Assembly: GCF_003002055.1 (NCBI RefSeq)
Contig: NZ_PVZF01000006.1
Coordinates: forward strand, 1-64,000
DNA from: Kineococcus rhizosphaerae
GTDB lineage: Bacteria; Actinomycetota; Actinomycetes; Actinomycetales; Kineococcaceae
Reading direction: 5' to 3'
DNA: 64,000 nucleotides
Below the pieces are notes generated by a model. That model searched no databases and was not told where the DNA came from. It worked only from the letters and a program-made list of their open reading frames with translations. Shown here in pieces: positions 50,292 to 57,790 of the stretch (position 1 is its first letter; every line of letters starts with the position of its first letter). A program made the translations under genes and the position numbers.

Positions 50292-51197
50292 GTGCGCCCC
50301 CGTCCCCCGCTCTGGCCGGTCCTGCTGCTGGCCGGGCTGGGCGCGTGCGGGGCGGACGCTCCCGAGCCGCGGGCCGCGCCCACCCCGACCGTCAGCGCCG
50401 CACCCGCGCCCACCACCTCCGCGACCGCCCCCACGAGCGCACCCACCGTCCCGGGCGCGCCCGCCGTGCTGCCGCCGCCCACCGGCGTCGTCGCCGACTA
50501 CCAGCTCGGCGGCGCCTACCCGCCGGCCGCCGACGTCCGCGTCGTCAGCCGCGACCGGACCGCCGAACCCGTGCCCGGCGTGTACTCGATCTGCTACGTC
50601 AACGCGTTCCAGACCCAGCCCGACGAGAACGGCTACTGGTTCGCCCAGCACCCCGACCTGCTGCTGCACGACGCCCGCGGTGCGCTCGTGGAGGACGACG
50701 GCTGGCCCGGGGAGTACCTGCTCGACACCTCCACCCCCGAGAAGCGGGCCGCGCTGGCCGGCATCGTCGGCGGCTGGGTCGACGGCTGCGCCGACGCCGG
50801 GTTCCAGGCCGTCGAACCCGACAACCTCGACTCGGCCACCCGCTCGGGCGACCTCCTGACGATGGACGACGCGTACGCCTTCGCGACCCTGCTGGCCGAA
50901 CGCGCCCACGCCCGCGGGCTGGCGATCGCGCAGAAGAACGCGCCGGGCACGTCCGCGGCGCAGGCGCGCGCGGTGGGTTTCGACTTCGCGGTCGCCGAGA
51001 GCTGCCAGGTCTACGCCGAGTGCGCGGACTACACCGCCGTCCACGGCGACCACGTCATCGAGGTCGAGTACTCCGACGACGGCCCCGAGAACTTCCAGGC
51101 GGCCTGCGCCGCACGCGGTTCACGGATCTCGGTGGTCTACCGCGACCGCAACCTGCTGGCCCGCGGCGTGCCGGGCTACGAGTTCGACCGCTGCTGA
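50292..51197 (+). CDS. GH114-family endo-alpha-1,4-polygalactosaminidase-like lipoprotein
   Basis: A 301-residue lipoprotein. The lipobox LGAC (Cys near residue 19) is followed by a Pro/Ala/Thr linker (APAPTTSATAPTSAPTVPG). The catalytic TIM-barrel domain shows FDYQLGG-type start VADYQLGGAYPPAADVRVVS, GVYSICYVNAFQTQPDE, AGFQAVEPDNLDSATRSGD, LAIAQKNAPGTSAA and DFAVAESCQVYAECADY. GH114 enzymes cleave galactosamine-rich polysaccharides such as fungal or biofilm polymers. It is encoded next to a cyclic-di-GMP enzyme, divergently, with 129 bases between starts. Whether its polymer is self-made or foreign is unknown. Confidence 0.85.
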   Translation: MRPRPPLWPVLLLAGLGACGADAPEPRAAPTPTVSAAPAPTTSATAPTSAPTVPGAPAVLPPPTGVVADYQLGGAYPPAADVRVVSRDRTAEPVPGVYSICYVNAFQTQPDENGYWFAQHPDLLLHDARGALVEDDGWPGEYLLDTSTPEKRAALAGIVGGWVDGCADAGFQAVEPDNLDSATRSGDLLTMDDAYAFATLLAERAHARGLAIAQKNAPGTSAAQARAVGFDFAVAESCQVYAECADYTAVHGDHVIEVEYSDDGPENFQAACAARGSRISVVYRDRNLLARGVPGYEFDRC

Positions 51198-51290
51198 GGG
51201 CCGCGCGGACCGGCGGCCCGGGCCGTGGACAACGCCGCCGGGGAGGAACGACCCTGGTCACCGCGGGCCGTCTGCGGTGGACTGGTCCCC

Positions 51291-51995
51291 GTGGAGCGCA
51301 GCCGACCGGACGACCGACCCGTGCTGGTCGGGGTCGACGCCTCGCCGCAGGCGCGCGCCGCCCTGCGCTTCGCCGCGCGGCACGCCGCCGGGCTGCGCGC
51401 CCCGCTGCAGGTCCTCGCCGTCGCCGAGGACCCCGCCGCGATGGAACCGGCCGAACGCGCCCTGGCCGGGGCCGCGCGGTCCCTGCGCGGTCTGGGACCC
51501 CTCGACGCGCGGACGGTGTTGCGGCTGGGGGCCGTCACCCGGACCCTGCTGGAGGCGGCGGCCGGGGCCCGGGTGCTCGTCGTCGGCCGCGGCGACCGGC
51601 CCGGCGACCGGCCCGGCGACCAGCTCGGCCGCACGGCCCGGGAACTGCTCACCGCCTGCCCCGTCCCGCTGGCCCTCGTCCCGGCGACCTCCCCGCCGGC
51701 CGCACCCGGCGAGCGCAGGACCCTCCCGGCGGACCCGGACGACGGCGACGTCCTCGTCTCCCTCGCCGGCGACGACAGCGACGTCCCCGTCCTGGCCGCC
51801 GGGCGCGACTGGGCGGTCCGGCGGCGCTCGCGTCTGCACGTCGCCCACGCCCTGCGGCACGGCCCGCACGCCTCCGTCGTGCCCGACGCCGCCGACGGCG
51901 CCTGTCTCGTCGTGCTCGCCAACTCCGGTGAGGACACCGATCAGCTGCTCACGCAGGTCGACCGGCCGGTCCTCGTGCTGCCGCGCCGCCCCTGA
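51291..51995 (+). CDS. Universal stress protein-like, one intact and one degenerate domain
   Basis: A 234-residue protein. The start is uncertain: GTG 51291 gives the domain at residue ~12, while GTG 51225 is also open. The first UspA-like domain has RPVLVGVDASPQARAALRFA and VRTLLEAAAGARVLVVGRG-like strands (TLLEAAAGARVLVVGRGDRP). The usual ATP-binding G-x2-G-x9-G loop is replaced by GDRPGDRPGDQLGR, generated by a period-12 repeat (51591-51626). The second half (DVLVSLAGDDSDVPVLAAGR) keeps the strand order but no nucleotide loop. It may be a nucleotide-independent partner of the tandem USP encoded at 52116-53102. Confidence 0.7.
   Translation: MERSRPDDRPVLVGVDASPQARAALRFAARHAAGLRAPLQVLAVAEDPAAMEPAERALAGAARSLRGLGPLDARTVLRLGAVTRTLLEAAAGARVLVVGRGDRPGDRPGDQLGRTARELLTACPVPLALVPATSPPAAPGERRTLPADPDDGDVLVSLAGDDSDVPVLAAGRDWAVRRRSRLHVAHALRHGPHASVVPDAADGACLVVLANSGEDTDQLLTQVDRPVLVLPRRP
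51591..51626. repeat. Period-12 tandem microrepeat inside the stress-protein gene
   Basis: Units GGCGACCGGCCC (51591-51602 and 51603-51614) and a drifted GGCGACCAGCTC encode GDRPGDRPGDQL exactly at the phosphate-binding loop position of a universal stress domain. Confidence 0.85.
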
Positions 51996-52115
51996 CGGTC
52001 GACGGACCCCTCGGTCGGGTGCAGGTTCTCGAACACCTGGTCGCGGGACCGGACGGGCACGCCCAGGCAGGTGCGCACCGGCGGGTGCCCCGGGAGCGAC
52101 CCCACGACGGTCGGG

Positions 52116-53102
52116 TCAGTGGACGGTGTCGCGGGCCTCGGCGCGCAGGCAGGCGGCCCGCCGGTGCGCGGCCTGGTCGGCGTCCGGCACCACGACGACG
52201 GGTGTGGTGGCGCGGTGCAGCACCGCGTGGCTGGTCGAACCCACCAGCGCCGACGTGAACGCGGAGTGCCCGCGCGAGCCCACGACCAGCAGGGCGCAGT
52301 CGCCCGCCGCGGCCAGCAGGACGTCCTGCGGGTGGTCGCCGCGCACCGCGGTACCCGTCACGTCCACCCGGGGCCCGGTCCGCTGCGACTCCTCCCGCAA
52401 CTCCTCGCAGAACTCCAGCAACCGGGTCCGGGCCTCCTGCTCGTCGCGCTCGTGGTCCTGCCGGTACCCGACCGCCGACGGGTCCGTGCCCAGCGTCACG
52501 TCCGGGAGGGGGTGCCACACCAGCAGGACCCGCACGGCCGCCCCCGTCGCGCCCGCGTGCGCCACCGCCCACCGCGCGGCGGACCTCGACGACGGCGACC
52601 CGTCGAAACCCACCACCAGGTCACGGGCCCCGGCGCTCCCCGGTCCCCGCACCACCACGACCGGGCACGGCGCGTGGGAGGCGGCGAACAGGCTCGTCGA
52701 GCCCAGCTGGAAACCCCCGAACACACCGGTGCGCAACCGGTGGTGCCACCGCGCCCCCGTGACGAGCAGGTCGGCGCCCAGGGCGGCCCTCAGCAGGGCC
52801 GGCCGGGGGTGGTCGTGGACCAGGCTCGTGCGGACGTCACCGTGCAGGCGCCCGCGCACCAGGTCCCGTGCCCGGGCCAGGTCGTCCCGGGCGGCGACGT
52901 CCAGCTGGTCCAGGATGTGCGGGGCGTACCCGGCCGTCCACACGTCCACCGCGGGCGGGAACTGCACGGCGCGCACGATCTCCAGGTCCGCGGCCGCGCG
53001 GTCCGCCGCGTCCGCCGCCCACTCCACGGCGTCTCGGCACCCCTCGAGGGTGTTCACCCCGACGACGACCCGGCCCGCACCCGCACCCGCGTCCACGCCC
53101 AT
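52116..53102 (-). CDS. Tandem-domain universal stress protein
   Basis: A 328-residue protein made of two UspA domains. ATG 53102 is chosen because GGAGGTGG stands nine bases upstream; an ATG at 53117 is also in frame. Domain 1 shows VVVGVNTLEGCRDAVEWAAD and LRAALGADLLVTGARWHHRL followed by GSTSLFAASHAPCPVVVV. Domain 2 shows DLVVGFDGSPSSRSAARWAV and the intact ATP loop LLVVGSRGHSAFTSALVGST followed by SHAVLHRATTPVVVVPDA. Two-domain USPs occur in dormancy, hypoxia and stress responses of actinobacteria. Its upstream neighbour is a PPOX-class protein. Confidence 0.9.
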   Translation of the reverse strand: MGVDAGAGAGRVVVGVNTLEGCRDAVEWAADAADRAAADLEIVRAVQFPPAVDVWTAGYAPHILDQLDVAARDDLARARDLVRGRLHGDVRTSLVHDHPRPALLRAALGADLLVTGARWHHRLRTGVFGGFQLGSTSLFAASHAPCPVVVVRGPGSAGARDLVVGFDGSPSSRSAARWAVAHAGATGAAVRVLLVWHPLPDVTLGTDPSAVGYRQDHERDEQEARTRLLEFCEELREESQRTGPRVDVTGTAVRGDHPQDVLLAAAGDCALLVVGSRGHSAFTSALVGSTSHAVLHRATTPVVVVPDADQAAHRRAACLRAEARDTVH

Positions 53103-53127
53103 GTGGACCACCTCCATCGGTGAGGCG

Positions 53128-53544
53128 TCAACGGTAGACCCACCCCGACCACCGGCGCACCCCGACGACGAGCACGTCCGCGGCCGGCCGGGCACCGGAC
53201 AGCTGCGGGTACCGGGCCACCAGCAGGTCGACCTCCGCGGGCACCGCGGCGGCGTCGACGACCCGCCCCACCCCGTCGGCGCGCACCCACCACAACCGCG
53301 ACCAGTCCTCGTCGTAGTGGTCGGCGAGCAGCGCCACCGGCGGGTTCTCCCGGACGTTGCGCGTGCGCCGCAGCACGGCCGAGCGCTTCGGCTTGGCGTC
53401 CACCGCCACGACCACCCGGTCGTCGTCGGTGAGGGCGAACGTCACCGGGACGAGGTGGGGGACGGCGTCGGCACCCGCCGTCGCCAGCCGGGCCACCCGG
53501 GACGCGGCGAACAGTTCCCGGGCCCGCTGCGGGTCGAGGTTCAC
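53128..53544 (-). CDS. PPOX-class (F420-dependent type) flavin/deazaflavin-binding protein
   Basis: A 138-residue split-barrel protein from GTG 53544, which overlaps the LacI-family stop as GTGA. The pattern is LDPQRARELFAASRVARLAT, then AVPHLVPVTFALTDDDRVVV, PKRSAVLRRTRNVRENPPVA, LLADHYDEDWSRLWWVRADG and ALL-type C-terminus VLVVGVRRWSGWVYR. This fits the TIGR03668 group, in which cofactor F420 or flavin is bound. The reaction is unknown. Coupling to a LacI regulator is unusual and suggests shared expression, not a functional link. Confidence 0.8.
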   Translation of the reverse strand: MNLDPQRARELFAASRVARLATAGADAVPHLVPVTFALTDDDRVVVAVDAKPKRSAVLRRTRNVRENPPVALLADHYDEDWSRLWWVRADGVGRVVDAAAVPAEVDLLVARYPQLSGARPAADVLVVGVRRWSGWVYR

Positions 53545-54593
53545 GACGGGCCGGGGGCGGCGGCGACCCCGGGGCCGGTGCGCGCGGGCCCGGTGCTCTC
53601 GCGCTCGACGAACTCGCTGGGCACCGGCCACGACGGGGCCTCGGGCAGGACGCCGAGGTCGTGCAGCAGCTGCCGGACGGCGCGGCGGCCCACCTCGCGC
53701 AGGTCGTGGCGGACCGTGCTCAGCCGGGGCACGGACACGGCGGCCAGCTCGACGTCGTCGAAACCCACCACGGACACGTCGGCCGGCACCGCGACCCCGG
53801 CGTCGGCGCAGGCGCGCACGAAGCCGAGCGCGACCTGGTCGTTGGCCGCGACCACGGCGGTGACCTCGCGGTCGTGGGCGAGCAGTTCCCGCCCGGCGCG
53901 CTCCCCCGAGGCGGCGCTCCAGTCGACGACGAGGGGTTCGACGACGGGCATCCCCCGCCCGGTGAGGAAGTCCTGCCAGATCCGGCGGCGGACCGCGGCC
54001 GTGTCGGAGTCCGCCGGGCCGGCCAGGTGCCGGACGTGGCGGTGGCCGAGCCGGACCAGGTGCTCCAGGGCGGCGGTCAGCCCCGGGCCGGGGTCGCTGT
54101 CGGCGGCGGGGACGTCCCGGGCGCCGGCCCCGTCGTTCACGACCACGGGGATGCCGGCGGCCAGCGGGCGCGGCAGCCGGGCCACCAGCCCGGAGGGCAC
54201 GCCGAGGACGAGGGCGTCGACCCCGTCCTCGACGAGGGAGGCGATCGCGGCCCGGACCTCGGCCTCGGTGGGTTCGCTCAGCGGGGACAGGGAGACGGCG
54301 TAGCCGTGGTGCAGGGCCTCGCGGGTGACGCCGTCGAGGGCCTGCACGGCACCGTGGGTGGTGAGGGTGGAGGCGACCACGCCCAGCGTGCGGTACCTGC
54401 CGGTCGCCAGCGAGCGGGCGGCCCCGTTGGGCCGGTAGCCCAGGGAGCGGACGGCCTCCTCGACGCGGGCTCGGGTGAGCGCGCCGACGTGCGGGCGGCC
54501 GTTGACGACGCGCGAGACGGTCTGCGTGGAGACCCCGGCGCGGCGGGCGACGTCGGCCAGGCTCGCGGCCCGGTGCACCCGGTGCGGAATCAC
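53541..54593 (-). CDS. LacI-family transcriptional regulator
   Basis: A 350-residue repressor from GTG 54593. The HTH is SLADVARRAGVSTQTVSRVV with NGRPHVGALTR. The effector domain includes TLGVVASTLTTHGAVQALDG, ALVLGVPSGLVARLPRPLAA, VVVNDGAGARDV, HVRHLAGPADSDTAAVRRRI, AVVAANDQVALGFVRACADA and VVGFDDVELAAVSVPRLSTV. A near-perfect LacI operator (TGTTAGCGCTGACA, 54637-54650) lies upstream, inside the predicted promoter of the divergent LuxR-type gene. It probably represses itself and that gene. No sugar operon is attached, so its metabolic target is elsewhere. Confidence 0.9.
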   Translation of the reverse strand: MIPHRVHRAASLADVARRAGVSTQTVSRVVNGRPHVGALTRARVEEAVRSLGYRPNGAARSLATGRYRTLGVVASTLTTHGAVQALDGVTREALHHGYAVSLSPLSEPTEAEVRAAIASLVEDGVDALVLGVPSGLVARLPRPLAAGIPVVVNDGAGARDVPAADSDPGPGLTAALEHLVRLGHRHVRHLAGPADSDTAAVRRRIWQDFLTGRGMPVVEPLVVDWSAASGERAGRELLAHDREVTAVVAANDQVALGFVRACADAGVAVPADVSVVGFDDVELAAVSVPRLSTVRHDLREVGRRAVRQLLHDLGVLPEAPSWPVPSEFVERESTGPARTGPGVAAAPGPS

Positions 54594-54630
54594 GTCACAG
54601 ATTGTGGCACGCCTGACCGGTTGTGTGCAT

Positions 54631-54660
54631 TTGCGCTGTTAGCGCTGACAAAAGTATTGT
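54631..54660 (+). promoter_or_regulatory. Promoter with embedded LacI-type operator
   Basis: TTGCGC (54631-54636) and TATTGT (54655-54660) are separated by 18 bases. The LacI-type palindrome TGTTAGCGCTGACA (54637-54650; one mismatch from perfect symmetry) fills the space between -35 and -10. A repressor bound here would block the polymerase. The promoter points to the LuxR-type gene at 54701, and the same site lies 44 bases before the LacI-family start on the other strand. Confidence 0.65.
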
Positions 54661-54700
54661 TCAGAGGCGTTTTCCTCCGATGACCAGGAGCTGGTGCGTG

Positions 54701-55063
54701 ATGTCCTCCCCGGACCTCGGCCTCCACGCCCTCGCTGCCCGCGTCCGGTCCGAGGGGCTCGTGCGCGCCCAGGTCGGGGACACCCGCCTGGTGTGCCTGA
54801 CCGAGGACGCCTTCGAGCGCCTCACCGGCCGCAGCTCCGGGGACCACGTCCGGGAAAACCCTTCCCCGGCAGTGCACCTGACCCCCCGGGAGGTGCAGGC
54901 CCTGCGCCTGGTCGCGGGGGGCCTGACCGCCGCCGAGACCGCCGCCGTCCTCGGCGTGGCCGTCAACACCGTCAGCCAGCACCTCGTGGGTGCGCGCCGC
55001 AAGTACGGGGTCTCGAGCACGCGGGCGGCCGTGGAACGGGCCCGCCGCGACGGCGCGCTGTGA
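54701..55063 (+). CDS. LuxR-type HTH protein, no sensor domain
   Basis: A 120-residue protein from ATG 54701, with AGGAG about ten bases upstream; ATG 54680 is the alternative. The first 55 residues are a small unassigned region (LGLHALAARVRSEGLVRAQV with a LTEDAFERLTG helix). The C-terminal HTH is a good LuxR domain: HLTPREVQALRLVAGGLTAA, then ETAAVLGVAVNTVSQHLVGA and RRKYGVSSTRAAVERARRD. It parallels the short HTH protein at 39660-40043. It is divergent from the LacI gene, with the shared operator in between. Confidence 0.82.
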   Translation: MSSPDLGLHALAARVRSEGLVRAQVGDTRLVCLTEDAFERLTGRSSGDHVRENPSPAVHLTPREVQALRLVAGGLTAAETAAVLGVAVNTVSQHLVGARRKYGVSSTRAAVERARRDGAL

Positions 55064-55151
55064 GCCTGCGGGGCATTCCCGTCCGCAGGTCACGTCATTC
55101 ACAGGGTGTTCAGGGAATTCCTCCGCAGGAGGCCGTTCCCCGGGTCCGGTG

Positions 55152-55180
55152 GCGGACCCCCTGGGTCTCCAGGGGTCCGC
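55152..55180. terminator. Terminator hairpin between convergent genes
   Basis: GCGGACCCCCTGG (55152-55164) pairs with CCAGGGGTCCGC (55169-55180) with one bulged C and a four-base loop. It lies just before the stop of the minus-strand gene ending at 55187 and after the LuxR-type gene. A weaker hairpin, CCTGCGG/CCGCAGG (55065-55089), directly follows the LuxR stop. Confidence 0.7.
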
Positions 55181-55186
55181 GCGCCC

Positions 55187-55519
55187 TCAGACGAGCCTGC
55201 GCTCGGAGTGCGTCAGCCGGACCATCAGCACCGTGGAGATCACGTCGCGCGACGCCACACCGCGCCGCACCCGCCGACCGTCCTCGGTGACCACCACTTC
55301 CGGGGCCTGGACCCCGATGACCTGCAGGGCGTGCGCCGCGCCGCGCGGCAGCACCTGCCCGGGCCGCAGGGCGGCCAGTTCCGCCCGGGTCGCCTCCGGC
55401 AGCTGCTGCCACCAGGCCACCACCGTCGGGTCCGGTTCCCTGCGCACGTACCCGGTGCCACCCCAGGCACCCACCTCCTCCTGCTCGTCGTGTCCGTGCC
55501 GTCCGTCGTCGGTGCTCAC
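55187..55519 (-). CDS. Small hypothetical protein
   Basis: A 110-residue soluble protein from GTG 55519. Its central part (PDPTVVAWWQQLPEATRAEL, then AALRPGQVLPRGAAHALQVI) and beta-rich C-terminus (EVVVTEDGRRVRRGVASRDV) look well formed but match no family I recognise. The N-terminus is His/Asp-rich (STDDGRHGHDEQEE). It is divergent from the GGDEF-EAL gene at 55643. A longer open frame continues through the neighbouring gene's antisense strand, but codon use makes that extension unlikely. Confidence 0.55.
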   Translation of the reverse strand: MSTDDGRHGHDEQEEVGAWGGTGYVRREPDPTVVAWWQQLPEATRAELAALRPGQVLPRGAAHALQVIGVQAPEVVVTEDGRRVRRGVASRDVISTVLMVRLTHSERRLV

Positions 55520-55642
55520 CCCCGCACTGTGCGGTAGACGGCCCGTTCCTGCCCGTCGAACCCCCGTTCGGGCGATCCCGCCCGGGGCCGGGCGGACCGA
55601 TCTGACAGGGGTGGGCAACGTCACCGAGGCGGGCGGGCCGTC

Positions 55643-57790
55643 GTGCTGACGGTCCTGGTCGTGCTGCGCACCCTCGTCGTCGCCGGAGCGCTGGCCCTCG
55701 TCTGGCGGCGCACGCGGCGCGACCGCGTCGCCCAGCCGGCGTGGCGGTCCTACCGGGCCGGGTTCGTCCTGCTGACCGCCTGCAGCCTGCTGGAGGCCGT
55801 CTTCGTGGTGGCCGGCACCCCCGTCGGGGCCGCCGGGCTGGTCCTGGCGGTGCCGCTGCGGCTGGCCAGCAGCGTCGCCAGCTTCCACCTCTACCGCGGG
55901 GTCGCGTCCTGGTTCCGGCTGCAGGAGAAGACGCGGCCCGCGGGCCGCGTCGACTGGCTCGTCGGCGGCAGCTGCATCCTGGGCGCCACCGGGGTCGTGA
56001 ACGTCCTGGTCGACGTCCCGCCGGGTCTGGCCGGGCTCGCCGACCAGCTCCGCTGGCTGCACGTCAGCTCGATCGTCGTGCTGCTGTCCGCGCTCGTCGT
56101 GGCGGCCTGGTCGATGCCGCGGCAGATCGCCGGCCGGGCCCGCGGCATCGCCGTGACCGTCGCGTACGTCCTCCTCACGCAGGTGCTGTACGTCGTGACC
56201 GGGCCGCGCACCGACGTCGTCGTCGCGGCGTGGACCGGCTGGGTGCTCCTGGCCGTGGCCTTCGGCGCCCTGTCCCTCCTGCCGCCCGCCACCGTCCCGC
56301 GCCGGCACCCGTCGGCCTTCACCGTCCCCGCCACGAGCCTGCTCGGGCTCGTCCTCGGGCTGGTGGCCGTGGTGGGGGCCGGGTTGCACGTGGCGCCCCG
56401 GCACTGGGCGCTGGGCTTCGGCACGGCCGCCGTCGCCGGGTCGGCCGTGCGCCTCGTGCGCCTGGTCCGCGACCTCGCCGACCACGACCGGGCCCGCCGG
56501 CAGGCCACCACCGACGACCTGACGGGACTGGCCAACCGGCGCGAGTTCATGGGCCGCCTGGCCGCCGAGACCGCCCGGCGGCACCCTCTCGGGGTCCTGC
56601 TGCTCGACCTCGACCGGTTCAAGGAGGTCAACGACCAGCACGGCCACGCCGTGGGGGACGAGCTCCTGGCCGCGACCGCGGTGCACCTGGAGCGGGCCCT
56701 GCCCGCGGGGGCCCTGCTGGCGCGCCTGGGCGGGGACGAGTTCGCGGCGATCCTGCCCGGGGCCGACGTGGACGCCGCGGTCGCCGCGGCCGCCGACATG
56801 CTGACGGCCGTGGCTGCGGTGGACGTCAGCGCCAGCGTGGGGGTCGCGACCTCGACGGGTGCCGACGCCCTGTCGGGCACCGAGCTCCTGCGCCGCGCCG
56901 ACGCCTCCATGTACGCCGCCAAGGGCGGCGGTCTCGGGGTCGCCGTCCACGACGACGACGCCGACCGCGCCTGGCGGGCCCGGGTGGAGCTGTCCGACGA
57001 GCTGCTCCTGGCGCTGGGGCCGGACGCCCCCGCGAGCGCCGCCGAGCAGTTCGAGGTCCACTACCAGCCCCAGGTCGACACCGCGGACGAGGTCGTCGGT
57101 GTCGAGGCCCTCGTCCGGTGGCGCCACCCCCGCCACGGGCTGCTGGCCCCGGGCGCCTTCCTGGACGTCGTCGAGGAACGCGGGTTGCTGCCCGCCCTCA
57201 CCGTGCACGTGGCCCGCCGCGCCGTCCGCGACCTCGCCGGGTGGCACGCGGCCGGTCACGACCTGCGGCTGGCCGTCAACACGTCGAGCACGTACCTGGC
57301 CGACCCTGAGCTGCTGCGGCTGCTCGACGAGCTCGTCGCCGGCGGCACCGACGCGGGCCACCTGGTCGTGGAGGTGACCGAGACGTCCCTCATGAACGAC
57401 CCGGACAGGGCCCTGGCCACGTGCCACGAGATCACCGCCCGCGGTGTCGCCCTGAGCATCGACGACTTCGGGACGGGGTACTCCTCGCTGGCCTACCTGG
57501 CGAACCTGCCGGCCACCGAGGTCAAGGTCGACCGGACGTTCACCTCCCGGGCGCTGCAGGACGAGCGCATCGCCGCGATCGTGGCCGGCACGGTGGAGCT
57601 GGCGCACCACCTCGGCCTGCGCGTCGTGGCCGAGGGCGTCGAGGACCCCGCGACGCTGGACCTGCTGCGCCGGCTGGGCTGCGACGAGTCGCAGGGGTAC
57701 CTGCACAGCCGCCCGGTGCCGGCCGGGGAGTTCCTGTGCTGGCTCCAGGCGCGGTCGCGTCCACGGACCCCGGCCCGCGCTCAGCTCTGA
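55643..57790 (+). CDS. Membrane-bound GGDEF-EAL protein
   Basis: A 715-residue protein with about eight transmembrane segments in residues 1-275. The GGDEF domain keeps the full active site: TDDLTGLANRREFMG, LLLDLDRFKEVNDQHGHAVG and LARLGGDEFAAILPGADV. The EAL domain keeps VVGVEALVRWRHP, NTSSTYLADPELL, EVTETSLMNDPDRA, IDDFGTGYSSLAYL, VKVDRTFTSRALQD and VAEGVED. Both halves look catalytically competent for cyclic di-GMP synthesis and breakdown. The sensory input is the membrane domain; its signal is unknown. Its 3' end overlaps the convergent murQ-like gene by ten bases. Confidence 0.92.
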   Translation: MLTVLVVLRTLVVAGALALVWRRTRRDRVAQPAWRSYRAGFVLLTACSLLEAVFVVAGTPVGAAGLVLAVPLRLASSVASFHLYRGVASWFRLQEKTRPAGRVDWLVGGSCILGATGVVNVLVDVPPGLAGLADQLRWLHVSSIVVLLSALVVAAWSMPRQIAGRARGIAVTVAYVLLTQVLYVVTGPRTDVVVAAWTGWVLLAVAFGALSLLPPATVPRRHPSAFTVPATSLLGLVLGLVAVVGAGLHVAPRHWALGFGTAAVAGSAVRLVRLVRDLADHDRARRQATTDDLTGLANRREFMGRLAAETARRHPLGVLLLDLDRFKEVNDQHGHAVGDELLAATAVHLERALPAGALLARLGGDEFAAILPGADVDAAVAAAADMLTAVAAVDVSASVGVATSTGADALSGTELLRRADASMYAAKGGGLGVAVHDDDADRAWRARVELSDELLLALGPDAPASAAEQFEVHYQPQVDTADEVVGVEALVRWRHPRHGLLAPGAFLDVVEERGLLPALTVHVARRAVRDLAGWHAAGHDLRLAVNTSSTYLADPELLRLLDELVAGGTDAGHLVVEVTETSLMNDPDRALATCHEITARGVALSIDDFGTGYSSLAYLANLPATEVKVDRTFTSRALQDERIAAIVAGTVELAHHLGLRVVAEGVEDPATLDLLRRLGCDESQGYLHSRPVPAGEFLCWLQARSRPRTPARAQL

